From Stichopus chloronotus (Eukaryota; Echinodermata; Holothuroidea; Aspidochirotida; Stichopodidae): 64,000 bases of DNA. The notes beneath the pieces are model-generated. The model had not been told where the DNA came from and did no database searches. It worked only from the letters and a program-made list of their open reading frames with translations. The translations under genes were made by a program, and so were the position numbers. Below, piece by piece: positions 34,001 through 49,000 of this stretch (its first letter is position 1; each line of letters opens with the position of its first letter). Location of the stretch: assembly GCA_021234535.1 (NCBI GenBank), contig CM037843.1:13725979-13789978 (forward strand), read 5' to 3'.

Positions 34001-37000
34001 GGCTTTGAGATCGGTCAGCAAAGTCCTGCTGCCTCTGAACAAAGTTCTCATCGAAACCACCATTGTCCTGCTCCGGATCTTCACCTGTTGCTGTGGCAAT
34101 CAAAAGTGAAAAGGGGATAAAGTGAATAGTTGCAGTGTACTGACATATTTTACTTCCATATGCTAACATCAATTGCATATGCACATGTGAAGAGGTTGCT
34201 GTGCAATCACCAGGCCAGGTGCCATGTTCTTTCACTCCAACTTCTAACATTCATCCGCATAAACCATTACTAGATCCAATCTATGCTATCTGCATAACTA
34301 TTCTAGTTCAAATTCCACTGTTATTATAATGGTCCCAAATTCCAGAACACACACGACAGAGAAAGCTTAACTTCATTTCTATTGTTCAGTTAAAAGAAAA
34401 ATGAAAAAGTACTTTAATTAACAGACATCTAGCAAGCATTTTTGTATTTTTTGTTCAAATAGAGGAAGGGAATTGGATGGAACTTGGGGGGAGGGGTAGT
34501 AATTGAAGGGGTGTTGTGTTTTGGTACCACTGTTATAAGTTTACATGATTTTTTTCTTGGTTGTGTCTGTGTTTTCAGTGGCCTGGCCGTTGATCACATT
34601 GTTTCTTTCAGGTCTCCTCCACTTTGTGTCCCTGTCATTTCTTTCAACTCTGTCAAATTTTGTAATTCCCCTTGTTATGGTGGAAGTAATTTCAGTTTCA
34701 AAAAATTTCAAATTTATTTATGAGTGACAGAACTTTGATGTCTCGCGCCGCGTGGGATCCTTCTCACACTACTAAGCCTGCACAAAATTAATCTTACTAT
34801 GTATATGAGCACAAGAAGAATGGAAGAGGAAATACGCACAAAGAAAAGGCTATCCATACATTAGATTGGTGGGCTTGCAAAGAAACTTGAAATGATAAAA
34901 TTTCTTGGTTGCACATGTTCACAACAGTCTCCAAGAAGAAACAACAAATTCTTCCAGATACATGAAATGGTAGAATAAAAAGGTGTGACTGAGTGTTGAA
35001 ATGTTAATGAGGGGTACCACAGAAGGGAGAGTCCTTCTGTATGACTTACAAGAAGCAACAAGGTGACGAGTGAAGCACATAAAATGGCGCAAAACATGGT
35101 AATATTCGCCTGATTATAGACTAAGAATTCTTTACATCATACAGTAACATGTACATCACCGGGTGACATTCACAGTATTCTCAATTATACTAGGAATGCA
35201 TTCTTAGGACTTCCCACCTCTTTCTCACTTATACTTACACTATTTTCTGGGACTACCCTGGGATGTGGCACACTCAATACACTGTGGTTACCACCATACC
35301 ACTATCTGATTATGCATGATCACTTCATGAGCAAGTAGGTCTTCACTGAAGCAACATCCGGAAGACCCGCTAATATGACTGTAACCTGGAAATCACAAGG
35401 TTCGTGACCACCATGTGGCTCATTATGTATCACCCATCACTACACAGAGGCAATGAACCTACTGTTTCATGTTATGTAGCACATCAATTATTTTATCAAT
35501 TCACATAAAACTCACTGATACGGATCTAAAATGTTTGCACAAAACAGTTACATCATGTTGTTCCACTGAAAGGATCTGACGAGTTGCTTGCCCCTCCTAT
35601 TCCCCCTATCCAAGGCAGCATGACTGTCATAAGATGGGTGGGGATGGGGTGGCTAGACTTCTTTACATAACAAGAACCACATAAAAATGGTGGATGCAGT
35701 TAAAACTTTGAACATGCATCAGTTCAATTTCCTCTCCCAACTGGTATTACAACTAACAATATTCTAGTTTTCTGCTAACAGACTTTTTTTTGTCAGAGAA
35801 TATGACACTTGGTTTACTATTTTCCATCCCCCACTACCCCCTTCCTGCCTTCCTTGCAGTCCACCTCTGCACGTTAAGCAGACTCACCAGCGGACTGGTC
35901 TTGCAAAGGTTGTCGTGAGCTTGCCTGGCTGCTTGGACTGTTTCTAGTCTCGGGATCAACATCTGCCATGTTGATCAACCACACCATTGTAGCTGCACAA
36001 GAAAAGGGAAGGAAGTTTCTTATTTGTGAAGATGATAAAAAGCCTGCAGAGAGCAATGGTAAACTCATTCTGATTGAAAAATAGCAAATCCATTTTCTGT
36101 AAACTTCCAGACCCAAGCCTTGAGTTGATGCAATTTTTCAATTTTTACAAGTAGATACAACAGAGGGAAAAAAACCCCAAAAAAACATGCAAACATCCCA
36201 CTTTCCTCTGGGAATGGCAACATCTGATTGACTAGACAGTGCAGATTTCCACATGTTTAAAACACATTTGTGGAGAGTGGGCAGTTTTCATAGCAGTCCC
36301 AGAAACAAACCTCCTTTACCAAGAGGGCAGAAGAAAGTAAACGTCAAGGGATTTGTACATATTTGCTACATTATGTAGCAAAGATTCGATAAAATACATT
36401 GGGGTTGGACATTCCTGCACCCTTGCTCACATTTTACAGAAAGAGTGAAGATCACCAGTACTTACAGGAGTATATCAGGGCAGGAAAAAGACTTTCATTT
36501 CTATCTTGAGCAAGTTCCACAAGTATCTTCAACGGCCCATGAGGGGTAAGTACAGCGAATAAATCTGGGGGAGAAGATTGGTAAACATGCTGTGAAAGAA
36601 TGCTGACACACTGCGTAAGGAATGAGAAATAGAAATAAATTGCAAACCTATGTCGCTACTAGACATAACTTCTGGTTCGCCTTTTGATGGCCAATGTGAC
36701 ACATCAGATGCAGTGGGTAACTGACGTAAACATGATTATCATAAGCAATGGAGCTGAGCAAAGAGCAGTACATCAATTGCTGTACACTTGGTATTTAAAG
36801 ACAAATATGACTTCCTTTCAAATGACTGAGTTCCTTCAAACCTTCTAACTCACTGATGGATGGTTAATAAAAATTGCTGTTTCTCCAACTCCCTCCCCTT
36901 CCTTTATATCCTTTCCTCACAATGGCCCATTAATCACTGTTGACCCTATTACAATGGGACTGCAAATACAATCACAGCTCACAGTAGACACCCATTAACA

Positions 37001-40000
37001 CATGCTGACCTCTACAGGTTACAAAATCAGACTGCAAAATGTATGAATGTTTCATACACTGAAAGGTATGTCACCTCAACTGGTGCCTTATATTACCCAC
37101 CCACTCTGAGCGTTTAATTCTAATCACAGTGTTTGCTATGCAAGGTGCACAAAGACTATGGCTTGTTTGTGGTTGATTGTGCAATAAACCTCCATGGTAT
37201 GGTGCTACTGAACATGTATTGTAACATTACCACAACACCAAAACAGACACTAAGGGTGCTTGAATACTGTATATGGCGAGGAGAAAATACTCTCAGCTGT
37301 CGGAGTATACAAGGGGCATACCAGTCAACTTACAAATGCTAGACATGCACTATTTAAAAAAAAAAGGGTGAAAACAAGTTGTAAACTTGGGAGTTAGTCT
37401 GTTCAAACAACCTTAAACAGTAACACAGTCTTTACTTTTAGTGATTTTGGTAATGATCTGCCAATTCCTTTTGCTTATTTTTTACTTTGAAAAACACAGA
37501 TGCAACAAAATGTGGTTTACGTATTAGTACATACAGGATACTAGAACCAGAATGCCCAAATGCATTGTGGTTTCCATGAATTCATTATTAGGATTTTTTT
37601 CATGAATCTGACATATTGCATAAGGCAAGTACATGTAATATGCTCGGTTATTGTAAGTATTACAGTAGTTTATCCTATCACCGATTGAGATGTACAGTGA
37701 CATCTGCTGACCTTACGGTGATGACTGATACTGTATCCATTAGAACATGCCTAATTGCATACTACAGGGGCACTCAAGAGTTTCCCTTCTTGAGATATCG
37801 TGTTTACAAGGTTTTCACTATTTGACCTCTGCTGACAACAAATGACCTTTGACCTTCACCAAAAACAATAGGCTTCTTGTACTTGTACTCAATATGGTAC
37901 ACCTACAGTACAAATTCGTTGAGGTTAGCCGACGTTGATCGACTCGACGATAACCGACTATCTGCGACTATGATCAACTATCGCCAGTTAGCTTCACATT
38001 CATTTTTCTCATAGCCAAAGATTGTCGCACAACCCCAGTAATTCTAACCCAGGAAGCATCTATTGATGAGAGGATTACATCCATCACAACTTCTCTGATT
38101 GTCGATAATCCCGAAGCTTCGTTGATCTTTTGTTGTGTGTTAATTGCCCATGTATACAATAGCAAACAATATGTAGGCCTAAAGCATTTAACTGCAACAA
38201 GCTACACTAAGCCTATACCTTTGGTTCCAGTGATCTGGTTTTCCCAGCTTTGACGAACATTGACCAGCTTTGACTACCTTCGACTATACACAAACCAATG
38301 AATGGTTAAACCCCTACCAATTGGTGCTGTACATACCAAATATGGGATCTGTACAAGTTTCATTTCTTGAGATATCTTGTTTACAAGGTTTCTCACTATT
38401 TGACCCCAAATGCTCTTTGACCTTCATAAAAAACAATGGGCTTCTTGTACTCAATGTGGTACACCCATATACCAAATATGAGATCTGTTAAAGCTTCCCT
38501 TCCTTCAAATATTGGGTTCAAGTACAAGGTGGGTGTCACAAACATACACACAAATACACACACCAACATGATTACAAGGTTATTTCATCAAACCCCAAAT
38601 CAAGGTATGTTCACTAAGCTAGCAAAAATGCATAAAAAAGTGACCTGACTAGTGACAGATCAAAAAGTTACATATCACTTAGCTACAAGATAAGGCTTTG
38701 TGCACTAAATATGTAAGGCATACTAGTTGTAAACTTTTACTCCACCTGGCCTTGCTTGTATTTGCTTCACTTTGACAGGGCACTTTGAAATTCATCCTTA
38801 ATTGCAATTTAGCATGCTAGACCCACATGCAAATTTTTACATGGAGACATATTACACAAATGGCTCAATTAAAACAGCAAATTCTAAAACAGTGAAATGT
38901 ACCGAGAAAATGGAATGTGTTTATTATTTACCATACAAGGCTATGGCTCCCAGGATCATCCACAAAGTCCAATCAGGGAGGTATTTTATAAATATGAGTG
39001 CCGCCATGGCAGAAATAATGATCAGGTAAGCCTGCTGAACCCTGAGAGACCCTTTCCAATGGATCGCTACCATCCCTCCCACGCCAAAGTTCCACATGAT
39101 GAAGCTCACGGTAAAATAGTCAATTGGAATGTTGAAGGCAACCAGGAGCTCTCTGTAAAGAAAGGAGGAAAGAACTTATGAGGCAAGTAAAGATAAATTA
39201 ATATTTCCTGTCATTTTGCGGCTGACAAGGAGATATATACTGTATGATATATTTGACAAACAAGGTTTGTCCTGCGTACCTTGATGTGGCCAAAGTAAAT
39301 CATTACAACTACTTGAAACTAGTGAAAGGGATACGAGAGGTTTTGCAATATAAGCCTTTTTCTAGTTAAAGTGTAAATGTTTGTTTTCATATTTTTTAAC
39401 AGAAGTTGTCCTCAAATGCCCTTTAGATTTGTAATTGATTGCCAAAAATTCTGCAGCCAGCAAAGCAAGTGATAAATATATTGTTATGACAGTCAAAGTT
39501 ATATCTTGAAGTCAGTCCATTACAGTGTGTCACTGATTCTTTCCCTGGCTGGAAGTATCCAAAATATACCTACTATCTGATCATGTCTTAGAGTGACAAA
39601 CAATCTCTCATAGGTATTCCAAATTGCACGTGTATGACAAATCACTTTCTATGGATACACTGACACCTACAACATCAAATAGTTGGAAAAAGATTCCTCT
39701 GGGATTAATAAAACCTGTCTGAGGTCAATGGTCACTGTCTATTAAGAAGAAAAATTATCAGTGTGGCAAGGGATTGTATCTTGGTGAAGCAAAATAAAAA
39801 AAAAACAATTGTTTGTCTTTGGGGAATTTAGTACTTATAACTATCAAAACAGGTCAGTAAATAGTAAAAGATTCTAAGAAAAGGATGATATAGGTTTGGA
39901 ATGTTTTCTGTTCTGCACTGCACTCAAAGTCGTAGGATTAAAATTTATCTGACCAAAAATACTAACTGAATTTTATAAAACATTTCATGCATTGTTGGTC

Positions 40001-43000
40001 TTTCCCTGCTGCTTACACCAAATACTTGTTTACCCACAAAAAGAGAAAAGAAAAAATAATAGCTGACAGCTAAGTTTTGCACCTCTTAAATGACCTGTAA
40101 TATACACCAAAACCAAACACCAAAAAGGTACAGCACCTTAACATCACCTGCAAAGTGCAGGGTTACTTCATCTTTGAAAATAGTGTGTTCACAAACTTTT
40201 CATGGTACATGCTCTGATATCCACATACGACCTTTGACCTAAAAAAAAAACCTCCACAATCTTATTTACTTAGAAGGAACTTGGAAGTGCAAACCCTCCC
40301 AGTTTGAACATCATGCAACATGAAAACTCCTGAGATACTGCAATAATTGGTTTTCTACATTCCGCCAGCTGGTGACCTCAGACGACCTTCAACCTGCACC
40401 AAAAAAATCCTAAAAAAGATTGTTATAGGTCCTTCCCACACACCACCTTTGGTCTGTCTTGCACCTTTCCTTAAAAAACTACAGCATTAACAATTGTCCA
40501 AAAGCTTTTCACATTATGGCCTCTCATGACCCCAACTGACCTTTGACCTCCAAGAAAATCATCACAATGTTGTTCAATCAAAATGGAGCACACACCCTCC
40601 AAGTTTGAAGTTCATGCAACATGTAGTTCTTGAGATACTGCAAACATACTTTACCTATATACTGATTGCTGCTCACATGACCTTTAACCCACAACAAAAA
40701 ACAGTCCCAGCCGAGATTTTTTTATGTTCTACCCACACACCAACTTTCACTTATCTCGAAACTTACCTTCCGCAAGGAATCAAAAATCTTGAAAATAGTC
40801 ACAAATTTCATCAAAATTTGTCATATTTTGACAATTTTACAGGCAAATTCCTCCAAATCACTTTTTGCTACTGAGGTGTAAATATTTGGAATTCCCTCCC
40901 TAATTACATGCAACACAGCAAATGCTTGAACACTTTTAAAGAAAAGCTTAAAACCCATTTCGTTTGTAAACAGGATTAATTTCACCTGTTACTCATTTTT
41001 CTTCATTTTTCCTTGTTTTTTTTCTTTGTTCTCCTTGCTGTCTGTTCTCTTTTCCCTTTGTTTTTGTATATTGATTTAGCTTTCTTTCTTTTTCAGGGGT
41101 GATTACCCCGACAAGCTTTTAAAAGCTTCTTGTAAACACTCCTCAGTCTCTTTAACTACACATTTCATTGTAATGTTTCTTTTTATCTATTCATATTGAG
41201 ACTGAAATAAAGTTACAGTTACAGTTTATACATGCATTATGAATAAACATAAATGTATACAAGTTTATGTCACAGGACTTGCATGTCTCATGTCACCCTT
41301 TGTTTACTAAACCTTTATTACAAGGGCTGCTGAGAATTTTATATTCCCAGAGGGTATTGATTTGGAAGTATGTATTTTATTCTTTACAAACATGATAACA
41401 CTTACCAACTTTGGAACCTAGCAATTAAGTAGTAAAGAGACAATATGTACAAATCTCAAAAAGAAATGCTGACACTACAAAACACTCCACCTCACCATAT
41501 TTGCATTTTCATCAAACTTTGAAAAGCCGGACCTCAAAAAGTAATAGAATCACAATTCCAACAGATTTGTACTGAGGATTCACACTCTGCAACTTTTGAA
41601 TTGGGCCAACTTTTTTCTAGATACATGTCACATGACATTTCACAGACAAATGATCCGGGGACATCACTGTGAACTGAATTGGCTATTCTGGAACAGTGGC
41701 TGAGATCAGGGCTGGTTTAACACGCTAATTAACAGCACTTTAAGTATGTAAAAGGAATTGGCAATCCAAACTTGCTGAGAAAAACATGCCTGCAAATTTT
41801 ATAATTCAGGTGGCACTTGGAACTTCTAATCTAACTCCCTGACAGTCTTTTAACTTTCAAAATGATTTTCACAGCAATTTCTCTGTGGGCAAAAACTTAA
41901 TTGCTCCCACTTGTCTGTTTTCAATGTAACAAACACTACCTACAGGCATCTTTCACAAAGTAGCTCTTGCTAGTTACGGGAATCAGAAATATCTCAAACA
42001 GCAGCTTACTTCCCAAGGAGCTCTTGAACGAAGAACAATCTTCAACAATTTTTATAATCAAAATGGTCCTCAGTGTAAAAAAAGCAGCATTCAAACTCAG
42101 CAAAGTCCTTCCCAACAGGATGCACACCAATCAAATCTCCCTTTCTACAACCAGAACCAGAAAATGATGCATGTGCGGTTTTGATGAGGCAGAACCGTCT
42201 TGGTGTTCATTTGGCTTATAATTCACCACTATCAGGATACAAACAAACCAAACATGAGTCAAGTGTGTGCTTCATTTCTTGAGATATTGTTTTCAAAAGC
42301 TTAAAACCATTTTACCTATTTTACTGTTGTACCACGACCTGTTTATCCCAAATGACTTTTGACCTCCACCAAAAGCAACAGGGTTTTTGCACTCAATTTA
42401 GTAAATACAAAATGTGAGATTTGTCAAAGCTTCCCCCTTGAGATGTTGTCACAAGCAATGTTGTTTGCTTTAAATCAAGCTGATTAAAATCATGATTTAA
42501 ATCATGGTTTTTTATTACAAAAATCATGATTTAAATCAATTTCATTTGATTTAAATAGATTTATTAGATTTAAATCATGACTTTTTAAAAAAAAAAAATC
42601 AACAACCCTGGTTACAAAGACTCACACAACCTTGATTACAGATGTTTTGAAATAAAAAACTGTTAAGACTGGTTAACAACACATGCACTGACAGCTGATG
42701 ATCTACGCACATACAATGAAATGGGTGGTCGCATTGATTCTACACACAGACATGTAGGATAACCGGGAATGTGTGAAAACAGCATGATAGGTTATCTACA
42801 CTAGGCTTGCCACACACCTAAAATATAGCCATATTTGCAGGGAAAAGTTGGACCAAAAATTCTCTTTTCCTTTCTTCAGAGAGGTAATGCTATGTACAGT
42901 CTTTAAATCAAGAAATATTTCTGTGGGTTACTCACTGCAAGTAGATTAATGAGAAGACAAACAGCAACATCAGGGAGGCTAGAATTAACCAGCCATGAAT

Positions 43001-46000
43001 GAACTGAGGAAAGAAAACAGAAATGAAAGTAGTACAGGTAGCAATCTCAAAAGGGCCTCCTTAGCAGAAAAATATGAACAACTAAAATTTAACGAGGTAA
43101 CAATCAATTTTCAAGGAAATCTGAAAAGGCATAGTTTTTCAACAGGCTGTAAGCTTAAGTACTTCTGTAGTAAATGTACGGAACCTCCACATGAATAAAA
43201 TTTCACCTTTGCATTACAATTAAGCCGAAAAAATAACCTAATCTTCTTTCTGCTGTAATTTTCACTCTAGTAAGGTGAACTTTCTCATGAGAAAAGCATG
43301 GTGTTGATGTTTTTTTCTACGTTGGTATCATATGAAAGAGAAAGGTGGAAGATAAACGGAGGAGCCTCATTTTTTTTCACCTAAACGCCACATCTTGCAC
43401 TAACGATGAGAATGTGCTAGGAATCGTTTCTCAGCAATAATCATACAAAATTGTACATTTCTGATAAAAGTGTGACTAATCTGAAAGATCAAATTTCACT
43501 TACATGGGCTATTCCCGTCTTTCATTTCCCATCGCTCAAAGCAACTCTGCAGATGAATGCCTAACCTAAAGCAGATCTCGGATTTCACATTTTGCTAGTA
43601 TGCAAGCCCCTACCATGGCCTGATGATATTTCAAGTTACCAGAAGGCGCTTCACAGGATGCATCGCTGACATCCTGTTTGCTCATATCAAATAACACGAG
43701 TAAAAAAAAATCATGAGGTACTGTACGGGTAGGTAAATGTTGCAGAACCAGCAAAACAGAGCAACAGAAAGAGGTCCTGAGAAGCAGGGCACTGGGAGCA
43801 GGCATTTGTCAATACTTCTTTGGTAATGGTAACCCAGAGCTGGTGGCTTTTGCAACTTGCAAGGATACACAGTTTCCACAGCTCCACAACAACTGTTTCA
43901 TGACAGTCTTAACAGGTATAATGAAGGGGTCAACATATCTTTGTCTTTTTAATGAGTAGCATCTCACTGACAGCTTCAAACTTAACTGAAACTGCACTTT
44001 TTGACAATTTCATTTTCAATTTCAATTTCTTTGGTAAGTTAAGTTTCTGCAATCCCTCATTCTTTACATGTTAGTGTTTGGAGTGCAAAAGTAATTTCAT
44101 ACTTCCAAGCATTTACAACAGCAAATGTGACACTGGGCATTGACAAGGTGGACCAACCTCCTCCTGACTTACAAGCAACAGCTGTTTGGAAACCGCTGGA
44201 TGGAGACCTTCCTTTGCCATCACATTAATCTTGTACATCTTACCTTGTAGCATCTGTACTTGTAGAGAACCACTAAAAATATCGTCATCACGAGGACGAT
44301 GCTGATCAGGATGGCTGCATTTGCGAGAGCTTGCCAGAGCTTTGTACCAGCCTGATCTGTATCTTCATCAAAAGGTGTGTAAATTCTGTGGAGAACAGAC
44401 CCAGGGCAGAAAGGTAATGAGGTGGATAGGGGCAGATCAATGATGAGGAAATAGAAACAACCCCCTTTACTCAGGGTTCCTGCACTTTCTTAGGAATCAG
44501 TTCTCATGACTTTTCTGTGATTTTCCCTGGACCAAATAAATAATTTCCATGACCTTCCTCCTGATGTTCTACCTAAAAATTTCAACTACAACAGTAAAAG
44601 CACTAAAGAGGTGAAAAGAATAATGAATATATTATAAGTGAGAATGCATTTTGATTTTACCAGTGACAAAGAAAACAATGTCATTTTGTAATAATTTACG
44701 GGCATTTTTCGAGAGCTTGACACAACTTCTCTGAATTTCAAAACTTTTGATAATGACTTTCATTCTAACTTAATACACTATGACTGACATTCTCCTGCAA
44801 AATTCAAATTCAAATCAATGCATTGATAAGTTTGTAAACAACAGCTGTCAAGCAGTGCTAACACACTGCTGTACTTTGTATGAAAAGCCTAGGCTTAGTT
44901 CACTTTAATAGGCTATTATGATCAGTGGTGCTAATATTGTGATTCTACATGGACAATTAAGATTGAGACACAAAGAAATATTGTACTGTTTATATTCACT
45001 CTCTACCTTGACAATTCAGGTGAAAATTGAAATAACACTAACAACAGTTTATTATTAAAACTGTAATAATAATCAGTGTGGATCAAGAAAGTTTAACAGC
45101 AAGGAAAATGTTATCAAATCTACTGCAGACTGAATTTTATGGAAGTTGTGTGAGATACCGTATTTGCAACACCGACTAGTCAGTTTCAATAAAGGTGCTA
45201 GCAATGGAATTGCTGTCATATAAAATATGTACAGACTGGTATCAGCAGTCAAAGAAGTGAAATGCAGACTGATACATGCATCCAAAATAGAGGAATGCAG
45301 ACTGCTACTAGCAGTCTAAGACTGATAGTAACAGTCTTACACTGATAGTAGCAGTCAATGCAGTGAACTTCTGACTGACACTTAACAGTCAAATGAATTA
45401 AATGCAGACTGATTCTAGCAGTCAATGTAGTGAAATGTCGACTGATACTAGCAGTTCCAATGAAATGCAAATTGATGCTAATAGCCAAAGGATTGAAACA
45501 CAGACTGATAATTATAACTACTGTATAAATCCCTTGGACAGGCACTGTCAGAAAAGACACCAAGAGTGTTGACCTCATAGAACCTTGGATCACTTACAGA
45601 TAAACATCGGACGATTGATAGTACGTCACTTTTGAGATGGACGCCACAACCAGCAGCATACAGAGAGATACAGGGACAAAGAGCATGATGACATGCTTGG
45701 CACCGTACTTCAGCATCTCGTCTTCCTCCTCCTGTTCCCTGTTCTGTCTCTCCTGAGACTGCGAGGCAGGCTCGTCCCTCGAACCTTCGCTCCCTTGGTT
45801 CTGGGGAGCGGCGACATCATTTTCATCTCTGTTAATTGATGACTGATGGGCCAAAGAAAAGAAAGAAAGTATACTAAATGTGTAAGGATTTGGCACTTTG
45901 GTATTTGTTTCCTTCGGTTTAACAGTACTAAAAGTAGGATTATCATGGACATGTGATCAACTACCTTCTCCTTGATATATTCAGGTACTGCAGTATATGG

Positions 46001-49000
46001 ACGTTGAGATTTTACATGCTACAAAGGAAAATAAGTACTTTATAAAGTAGATCTGCACCAGTTGATGCTGTTCATTGGTCATGTCTTAGGTACATTCATA
46101 AGACTTCTACAGGACAAAACCCACAAAGCATGTCTCTCTGTTAAGAACCAAAGAAACAAGAGGTGGGCCGATCCGGCTATGACTGTAACTGTAGAAATAC
46201 AAGGACGGTATATCATAGGTTAAATTTGAGTAGTTTTGCCATGAAGTGAGCCTAAACCCACTTCAATGGCAACATTACGCACTCTGTGTGAAAGTAGAGC
46301 TGGTGTTTAATAAAACTAGAGCAGCAAAGCTAACGAATCTCAAAACCTCTGATTTTTAATGTTCCTTTGTAAGTATGTCTTGAATATGTGTGAAACAGTT
46401 CAATTGCATTTGAATCTGCTTGATGTATCTGGTGTTGACAAAATATAAGACTTCTGCCATTTCATTTGCATGCAATCCATGATTTATAATGCAACCATGT
46501 AGTTAATGTATTCCTTGACGTCAATTAAACAGTTGTTTTGAGTTTTGCCTCACCTTCTCTGAAAATGTGAGCGGCTAAACACCTGGAGATCAAAGAATTC
46601 TTCTAAGCTCTAAGCGAGCCTGAACTAATCGTGTATTAGGATTAGTCGACTTAAATAGTGTTGGTAGGTGAATGCTTTTGAAACTGGAATTGCCTATCAA
46701 ACTAATAAAATACCTTTGAGCTAATTGAAGCGGGCTTATCATTGCTGGAATTGATGGGTTAGTATTGGCAGTAATTAAATTAAAGGCACACTTGGCATTC
46801 GACATTCTTCTTTTGTGCTTCTTTCATGACATTCTTGACATACTGTAATTCTTCTCCTAAAGTTGAGAATACACACAATTGAGTTGAAAACCTCAATACT
46901 ACCCCATCCTTTACTATTACACACTTCAGCAAATCAAGGGAGGATCTTAAACAACTATTGCCCAGTGCCCACCAATCCAAACAAAGGGATCGACACATCT
47001 GTAATTTATGCAAGTACGGTGTGCAAAACTGTGGGAAAAGATTGACTGTACCTTTTCCATGTTTCAGCCACTTTTTTAGTCAATAATTTGCAAAAAAAAA
47101 ACCTTATAATACATATTTTCTTCATACATAAAGGTCATATGACATGAAAATGACATTTTGGAGTATTGGGTGCATTAAGCATTGAAAATATTAGAAACAG
47201 CTACAAATTCCATCAAAATCTGTCAAAAATCGACAGAACAGAAAAAGAATTTACTGTATCTGCACTGTCATTTAGCCTGCATTATGAATAAACATTGGCT
47301 AAGTATGCAAATTTGTGACATCAAGAGATCAACTCCTATGATATGTCTTATGTAAATCCTTTGCTTATGTAACCTTTGTTAACCTTTGTTTATGTAACAT
47401 TTGAGAAGTTTATAAGCTTGGAGGGTTTCATTTTGGAAGCATTTTCTTCTTCAAAAATATCGATATCACTTGCCAATGTGAAACTCAGTAATCAAGTAGA
47501 CATAACAAAAGAAATACTAACACCGTGCATCACTTTACGTCGTCTGTTTTGCATTAATTTCAAACTTTGAAATATCATATTTCAAAAATGGTAAAAGATA
47601 TAATAAACAAAATAAAAAATCAATCCAAGCTTGACCCAAACCTGACAAAGTTTCAGGGGAGGGGGCTGGTTTTGTCTTAACTTTAGCCGTCCCTAATTGC
47701 AATGACACACAGTGCACAGAAGGTAACAATTCTGGGATCTGTTGTTGCCACAATTTGCCAACATTTCATTTTGGCAACAGATGAGCTACTAGTGAGCTGG
47801 CAAATCACAACTGTACAGTTACCTCTGGGTACATAGCTGGTTAGCTAGTAAAGACTGCTAGCAATCTGCCATCCCTTAATCATGGACTCATTCCAGCCTT
47901 GTGCCTGATTCTACTTCTACCACCCACGGTGAGGTGCATTGGAATGATAAAAAAATATGATGAAGGGGGCTGAGTGTCGCCATGACAATCAAAGTGAAGC
48001 CCTACCATAGGTTGGCGCAGAGCTTACAAAAAAGTGTTTGGTCTTACAAGCCTCCCAGATGGCTTCCCAGGTGTTCTTAGGTGAACTTACCCAGTTTTAA
48101 AAATAGGGATCTCATGTTTGCAGTTTGAATTACAGTATGCATCCACTTTCATTTATTCTCTGAGCACTTAGCAAATATGGGGGAGGTGGCTAAACATACC
48201 TTTAGCCCCTACTTTTTTCTTGGGGCTAAGCAATCCTATCCCTTTTTGCTGCCACTACCCACAGCGTGAGTTTGGCTGGAAGCTCCTTTGTATCTTAGTC
48301 TCAATTCCACTATGGGATCCCTTCTCATTCAAAACTTACATGACCTTTATGCTACTGTACTTGAGGAATTTCAAACTTACTTTGCAACAATAAAGCATTT
48401 CAACTTTCAATGGGTAGGAAGGGAGTGTTAATTTTTGCCTGATCACCTTGTACTCTTTAACATGAACTCTCACAGGCAACATTACATTTGGAAATTACTA
48501 TGAATGCACCTGTCATACAAGGCTAAGCATTAAACCCTAAATCACAGAATTGTTGCTCCAATTTGTCAAAGTTTACTTCTTTCTGGTGTCTCTCACCTGC
48601 TGCACATGAGACACCTACTTCATGTGTCTCTGTTTTGCAGTATTATCTGGGGTAAGTAGTTGGTCTCAGTTCATTTCGAACCTACCTGACATCGTATTCT
48701 GCCTCCATGCTTGTAGTACCTAACCTCCTCTTCACTGTCCACTAGCAACACGGCACATTCGTCGTCATCCTCGTGACTTTGGTTCGAACTACGGCGGACC
48801 ATGTTAACGTAAGCGCAAGGTGCTGGTTCTCGCTACGAAACACGGACTCAACCCTACAGGTGAGTAGCATCCAGATTAAAAACACACAAAGGATGTGTTG
48901 CTAGAAGTATCCAATTGACTACCACCATCTGGGTATCTACCATCATCAAATATAGACACTTTAGACAGGTTTACGATCTGTGAGAAACATGAAGTAAACC

